Positions 57,813-64,000 of a stretch of 64,000 nucleotides of DNA are shown here, piece by piece. Below the pieces are notes generated by a model. The model was given only the letters and a program-made list of their open reading frames with translations, was not told the DNA's origin and did no database searches. Origin of the DNA: Pohlia nutans. Taxonomy: Eukaryota; Streptophyta; Bryopsida; Bryales; Mniaceae. Position 1 is the first letter of the stretch. Each line of letters begins with the position of its first letter. A program made the position numbers and the translations under genes. The stretch is taken from the NCBI GenBank assembly GCA_022496805.1, contig CM040085.1, positions 21,295,811 through 21,359,810 of the forward strand. Direction: 5' to 3'.

Positions 57813-60800
57813 TCATTGACAACCGTTCGCTGTGATACTCATTGGCGCTGCATCCACAGATTTGATTTTAGTTGCTAAAGGTGCATTTACTAAGTCTTTC
57901 TTCAGAAATCTTTCCAGCAACGCATGCAGCTGCTTTTGATCCAGTGGCTGCCATAGAAAAAAGCACACGTACAGACAGTTCGTTAGTTTCACTCTCCATT
58001 AGAATTTGATGAGATCACACTACAAGGAGAAGGCGTCGCTTTTCAACTCGGTAGGTGAGTCAAACAGCGTCACCTCGCACTCACTGCCCAGGTGCTCAAG
58101 ACTTGGTGAGTGCGATTCGTCACGTAGAACAAGTGTGTACAATGAACTTTGACGTTGTTCTGAGTGAGAAGCGACGCCTTTGCTAGTAGTGTCATGCTTA
58201 CAACAAAAAAATCAAGCAATGTGGAGAATCTAGGATTTAAATATACAACAGGGTTATTGAACAGTAAACTAGTTTCAATTGTTTCATTAACTCTTAGACA
58301 ACATCACAAAGAGAATTCTTTTCATAATTCATGCGGAGATCTCCAGGCTAAGGTTATAGTGATTATACGAAGACCTCTCCATGATACATAGAATATTTTT
58401 ACTCATGGATTATGGAAAGATTCTCTTTATAATGTTGTCTAGAAACAGTCTAATTTTACTGAAAACCTTATTATACAAATTACGAATTTCACTAACTGAG
58501 AATTTCTGAACCACGCAGAGCTCATCAGTCTAACAGAAGCAACGAGTTTTAAAAATTTGGTAAATGATACATACGAACTAACAAGAAGGCAGGAATCATT
58601 AATTCACAGGAATTTAACCCATGATAAAGGACCAAGAAGTCCAAATTGGACCTCATTTTTTGTTAAGTCCTATGTGCACTTTCTTTTGTTCAAATGTATA
58701 ATTTATTTTTTATCAATGTTCACATGCAATGTTCTTCACGGGTTCCGGTGATATTAAATTTGGTCCCATCTGAATTATATTTTCACAATATGATCGTTTG
58801 AATCATTTGACCATGAATCCTTGGTGCTTTAGGGGAAACTAATAAGCGAATTGATTGAATACGACAACGGTGAATTACCTTGGTTATATAGTCGTCCATC
58901 CCAGAGGAAAAGCACATTGAGCGAGTTTTCACGACAACATCGGCAGTCACAGCAACAATCGGCAGCCGATGATGAATGCAAAATTCCTCGCCACTGTTCC
59001 GACACAAACTGCAACTCTCCAGCTCCCATTTACGTATCTGCCGTGTCGCTTCCCAACCATCCATCTGCCATACAAATTATATGATAATAAGGCATTTTGA
59101 AAAGGACCCTGCAATCCCCAAGTGCTTGACCACTATTATATGCAACACTGTGTTACAGGACTCCATATAATCACGCGCTTTTTCAATCACAGAACAGTAT
59201 ACGATATCAAAATTTGGTGTATAGACACAGCTACTGTACGAGAATCAAAGAGACTGAGATGAAGCTCGCAAAAGAAAAGCTGCAGTAACAAAGATTCATT
59301 AATTTACCTCGGGCATCTGAATGTCCATCAAGATCAGATCGAATTCCTCGCCTTGCTTTTGGTTTTTCACGGCAAAGAGAGCCTCCACACCACCATCTAC
59401 ACTCGTAACAGTTGCTCCATATCGTAAAAGCATCGAAGATGCTACTCTTCTATTCACCATGTTGTCGTCCACCTACAAACAATTGTAGGCTTTGAAATAT
59501 CAGGTATAATAATAATAATTTCGTTGCCTTCTCGGATACTGCCAATTATTTGGGGTTTTGACTGTCTGAGCTGCAGGAATGTTCATGAAGATGCCGGTAG
59601 TCAGAATTCTTACCACTAGAAGCTTTCTGCCACTCAGCATATTGGCATTAGCATTTGGTTTCTTCATGGGAGCTCGGGCGACCGGCACACCGACCGTTTC
59701 CAATAACACGGCAGCCAGTGTAGAGTAGCGAATTGGCTTGCTTATGATGTGAGAAATCCCAGCGTCCTTGAGCTCCTTCTCCCCTGCAGGCGTCAGGCAC
59801 ATCGAAAGCGCCAGCACTGGAACGGTCTTCAATTTTGGTAATTTTCGAATGGACGACGCCAACTCCAGAATAGAATCATGCGGCAACCCTTTCAGATCCA
59901 CGACCACTGCTTGTACGGTCTTCGTACTTCCATCCCTACAACGCCACTCCACTCTTGTGTTTGAGTGCTCAATACAATAATTCCAACTCAAAACTCAATT
60001 TAACGGTCATTAATAATGTGGCCTCTTGGTTCATGTGGCTTAGTTACTAGTCTTTTCACTTCATGATCAATTCTCTAGTACTAATTCTGGTAACCTAAAA
60101 GTACAGTACTCTAAGAGGGCTACTGAGTCAGCTGATTTTGGGTCAGTAACGGATCTTCATTACCAACACAGGGGAAGTCAAACGATTGGGGAACTAAGCA
60201 TTTAACTCCTGAGTATAATACCCAGCCCAGTTTTGGAAGCTAATAGTTGATCGTAGTAACAATCAAAATATAAGGCATGATTTCTTCTTTCTGCTGGTAC
60301 ATTTTGTTGTCTTCCTTGAATCACTAATTGATTTCAACTCCTATTTAATATTAGCCATTGGCAGAGCACTTGTAGTTAAAGAAAAACGTTGCAAGGTATA
60401 AGTCATCACGAATAAAATAAACGTCGTTTACTTCGGCTTCTAGTAGTTTCACGCTGCTATCAGACTATCAGCCAAAATATGAAGTTCTCATGACGAAAAA
60501 TTCCTCATGACCTTCTGGCAAGGAGTGTAGTCAACCGCGCAACAATCGAGTGACTAAAATCATACACACCGATCGAGCAAAGTTCCAGCAAGAAGATGCA
60601 CACGTACCTTTGCAGGAAATCTAAAGTCGATGCTACGTCCTCTGTAAACGAATCAATATTTATGCCTAAGCACCGCAGATAGCTGGCTGTTACTTCCTGT
60701 ACAACATCACATGGTACTATTTCAGCATATCCATAGAATTAATGACTTGGTCTGAATCAAAAATATAGCCAAATGAAAACTCATTGCAACAACACCTGCC

Positions 60801-63800
60801 CCCATGTATGCTTTTCCTGTAGAGGATTCTTAAAAAATTAGGAGAATTTTTCTGGTTGCTACCCAGAAGGATCATGTTCTGGAAACGAAATCCAATTTAT
60901 ACCTGTCGTACGAGATTACTATCAACAAGAGCCACCCGCATGCCTTTCAATTTACTCTGGTCTCCCATCGAGGTTCTTACGCAGCTACTTAGCTTCTCAT
61001 CATCCGTCTCCCGAACAGATAAAGGGAGAGTAAATTCAAACACACTCCCTTCGCCAGGTTTGCTCTTCACAGTCAGAACCCCGTTCATGAGCGTCACTAA
61101 TTTCTGCAAAACACCGTGACGTCTTGAGCACGCTGAAGGAAGACTGACAATTGCTTCAGGATCATTTTATTAAGTTAAATTGGCGTATTTCAGAGTGCCA
61201 AAGTGCACAGAGTTCTAAAAACTAAGACTGGTATAGATCTGAGGAAAAGTGTCAATCTCTTGAAATTTCGCCGTTTCCACCATTATGACGAGTAGGCTAG
61301 GCAAACACAGGAATGTCAAGCATGTTCGAACTAGCACATGTGATAGTAAAATAATAAAATGAAGTCCACTGTACCTGGCATATAGACAAGCCAATGCCAG
61401 TCCCGCCATATTCCCTTGCGGTACTGCCGTCAGCTTGCGAAAAGGGTTGAAACAAGCGCTTCTGCAATTGAAATGGGATGCCAATACCTGGATAAATTCA
61501 TTCCACAGTGCTCCGAATCAGCGGCTGGGATACACAAGTCCCTGACTCAGAGTGGGAGATCAAAATAAGTCTATGGCTGAAAAATCAACAACAGTGTAAA
61601 CTCGAAACAGATCCTGCAATTTAGACTGTAACAATTCGTGCACAATGGTCACCTGCGTCTTCAACCGAAACTATGACAGTAAAATCCTTTGGTGGCTTGC
61701 AGTTCCGGCCCGAAATGGTGGTGAGTTTCCACTCCCTCCACGCTGCCACTGCTTCTCGGGTGTTTGCCTCGTTGCCACGATGCATGCTTAATCGCGGGGC
61801 GGTATTGCCTCTTGCTAAGCCGAACTCGTCCCTTGTGCAGCTGGCACGCCTTGGATAGCTGTAGCCCTTGTAGGGGCTGGCGTTGGGCAGCACCTGGGAG
61901 AGTTGCACGGATCCCGGCGCTTTGGACACAGAATTCACTATGTACACTGGCTCCTCAGAAGACGGAAACGTTCGTTCCTCACTTTCCGAATGAGGATCCA
62001 TCACGCGTACACACACGAGAATACTCCCCTCCTTGGTGAACTGATTCACACGTATTTAAGAACACACTACAGTCAAGAATTTAAAATCCAGCGAAAAGAA
62101 GCGAATTCACACACTGGCTAGCTCTTTCGTGAAATCTAGCTTGAACCAGCCTACTCGACCATAAGACCAGCCTGATTTTTTTCTGAAAATTTAAGGAAGT
62201 TGACAACAACCATGAATAGCCTCTCTGAGAGTGGTTCTAGATAACAGCATTTCAGTCAAATTAAATATTTCAGTAATTGTGACGTGTAATAGGAAGATGG
62301 CATTCCCGTTCACTTCACTGAAATTGTTGAAAAGTTGTAAGCTAAATTTATGTTTTGGATGGTGACAAACATCTTCCAAGTAGTTGGTCCTGCTGAATCA
62401 TGAATTGTTTTCTCCTGAGTTACGTCATGCTTATCTTGCCTCCCCGTGATCATTCTCTCTAATATATTCTTGAAACAATCTAATTTGATTTTACAGAAAA
62501 CGAACCATGTTAGATACTTGACACAGGAGAGCTAGTCTGAGGTTCTTACCTTCAAGGAATTACTGACGAGGTTCACCAAGATCTGCACAAACGAGTCATA
62601 CAATCGGGTCAGAAGATGCAAAAATGTAAGGTCAACGGTAGATGTTGCGCTGACCTTCTGTAAGGAGAAGAAAGTATTAAATGATCCCAGTGATTATCAA
62701 GTACCTGACGGAATCGTCCAGGATCACCAACGACACAAGTGGGCACAGCCTCATGAACCAGCATGAAGACCTCAAGCTTCTTAGACTGTTCCAGTTTCTC
62801 ATCGAAAAGAGAGAAGACACTATCAACTTCCTTACGGAGGTTGAACGGGACAGTCTCGAGCTCCATCCTCCCAGCCTCAATCTTGGACAAGTCTAGAACG
62901 TCGTTGATAAGCGCACTACCAAGAGCACCAAAACACATTTAGCATGGATGCAAAATTTAATAAAAAGTCTTAATCGATTAGAACTATGGCAATTAAGATG
63001 TAAACTCTCATTCTTAGTCTAACCATGAGTACCCTGGAATTCAAAGGCGATGGCTATGTAAAGGCGATTTACATGAGCGCATTCCCACTCGTCTGTGCAA
63101 CTTTGACATAATCAAGTTGTTGTGCGCTCAATTCTGTTCCCATCAGCAAATTGGTCATTCCTGCAACACGTCAATGAAAGCAGATTAATTGAACCGGATG
63201 CTCTAACCCTTCCATTGATTTCTCTATATTCCACATATAAAGGTAATAAAATCATAAAAAAACGCGTAAAACCTTTGTTCTAGATTCATCCATCTTCCAT
63301 GTAATGTACACCTACAAATAATTTAATCCCAAACTGACGATAGAGAAAGCAGCATTTAATACCCAAACAGTCTATTTAAAGACTTGAACACTTACCAATT
63401 ACTCCATTCATGGGTGTCCTGCATCAAACAGCCACAATTTAATAATTGCAAGAAGAATTATGACAGATGTTATGGTGTCAATAGCAAAAGGGTTCCATGA
63501 AAATCCTAAACCCTAAATTCAATTCTAAACCCTAAATTCTAGACTGTAATTATGTCGAGTTCCAAATAGATATTATACAAGATAAAGATGAGGACAAGCT
63601 TGAAAGGGAATTCTCCAGTAGGAAATTCATGAGACCTGATTTCGTGAGACACGGTAGCCAAGAAGCTAGATTTGGCTTTGTCAGCAGCTTCAGCAGCCAG
63701 TTTGGCCGCCTCTAGTTCAACGTTCATGTCTTCGATGATGCTCACGTCTTTCTCAATGAGTTGCATTCTCTTCAAGACGAGGAAGACGATGATGGAGAAA

Positions 63801-64000
63801 AACACAACCACCAGGGACATGAGAAGGGGCCAGGCGATGATGTTGCGCAGAGCTAACAGCTTCAAGTTGTGCTTGGGCAGGCAGCGCAGCTGAAACCTCT
63901 GTGTGCCATACTCCCAGTCCACAGACGCGGCGGCAGCCTTGCCGTCGTCCGTCCTCCCGGCTGGATCAAATAAAGGTAAGGCACAAGGACCTGGTTTGCT
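57813..64000 (-). CDS. Hybrid histidine kinase, CHASE/cytokinin-receptor type, 5'-truncated by window edge
   Basis: Cytokinin receptors of this class sense hormone through a CHASE domain and pass phosphate from a kinase histidine to a receiver aspartate. Exons in transcription order: 64000-63636, 63418-63396, 63160-63073, 62915-62705, 62582-62550, 62040-61653, 61487-61375, 61103-60903, 60696-60608, 59935-59614, 59472-59308, 59064-58879, 57947-57813; all joins keep frame (about 772 residues). Visible: the end of the CHASE region ([12 protein letters not shown]), one membrane segment ([20 protein letters not shown]), HisKA with [14 protein letters not shown] box [14 protein letters not shown]1 VEDAGIGIP, G2 GGTGIGLSI, a degenerate receiver-like region (VVVDLKGLP), and a C-terminal receiver with [19 protein letters not shown] (phospho-Asp) and VTADV, ending at TGA 57815-57813. 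The order matches Arabidopsis AHK4. Most of CHASE lies beyond the right edge. Confidence 0.92.
58618..58835. mobile_element. Inverted copy of the 9759-10020 MITE subfamily, inside a histidine kinase intron
   Basis: TTAA at 58614-58617 and left end CCCATGATAAAGGACC. The right end reads CTTTAGGGG without TTAA. It lies in the last intron (57948-58878) of the histidine kinase gene and makes up about a quarter of it. Confidence 0.65.
63507..63538. repeat. Short interstitial telomere-like motif
   Basis: Two AAACCCTAAATTC units about 19 bp apart resemble the plant telomere repeat CCCTAAA. They lie in the intron between the first two visible histidine kinase exons. Too short to be a telomere relic. 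Confidence 0.5.

Noticed and set aside
57813..64000. Bacterial contamination suggested by the histidine kinase domains
   Set aside because: The coding sequence is split by twelve introns in correct phase and follows the plant AHK domain order.
1..64000. CRISPR arrays, operons, rRNA genes
   Set aside because: None are seen; the direct repeats present are long, diverged and not regularly spaced by unique spacers.

Overview
The window is nuclear DNA of a streptophyte plant. Its genes are split by many short GT-AG introns, coding exons are clearly more GC-rich than the AT-rich spacers, and the families are plant ones (ORTHRUS/VIM, GIL1/IRKI, plant DYRKP, CHASE-type histidine kinase). The spacers are filled with small non-autonomous DNA transposons. 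A non-seed plant (bryophyte grade) or streptophyte alga is my inference; no species is claimed.

Layout. 1-3.9 kb (+): the 3' two thirds of an ORTHRUS/VIM-type (UHRF-like) gene with an SRA-YDG domain, C-terminal RING and an AT-hook-like tail. 4-27 kb: no intact gene, mostly nested repeats. 27.7-30.7 kb (+): a three-exon GIL1/IRKI-like (DUF641) gene. 33.4-35.2 kb (+): a broken, intronless-looking fragment of cytosolic leucyl-tRNA synthetase, itself interrupted by an insertion. 35-42 kb: repeats, then the upstream region of the next gene. 42.1-50.7 kb (+): a twelve-exon DYRK-type kinase of the plant LisH-containing DYRKP class. 51-57.5 kb: repeats. 57.8-64 kb (-): thirteen exons of a hybrid histidine kinase of the CHASE/cytokinin-receptor type, running off the right edge.

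The most striking non-genic feature is a swarm of short elements, each flanked by TTAA and ending in CCC(C/T)TAAA..GGACC-like inverted repeats. I count eleven with TTAA at both ends, plus several remnants. TTAA targeting with CCC-starting termini is the signature of the piggyBac superfamily (Sola3 is the main alternative). Two are nested in other members, and one nest has an unoccupied paralogous copy of its target in the window. CACTA-type and Tourist-type MITEs, foldback elements, SINE-like heads, a ~150-bp tandem array and a ~330-bp tandem duplication fill the rest.

The four genes do not form an operon-like unit; they cover unrelated functions (DNA methylation maintenance, growth and gravitropism signalling, protein kinase signalling, cytokinin perception). 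Exon boundaries were built by hand from splice consensus, reading phase and family similarity; every junction given for the three largest genes keeps frame.
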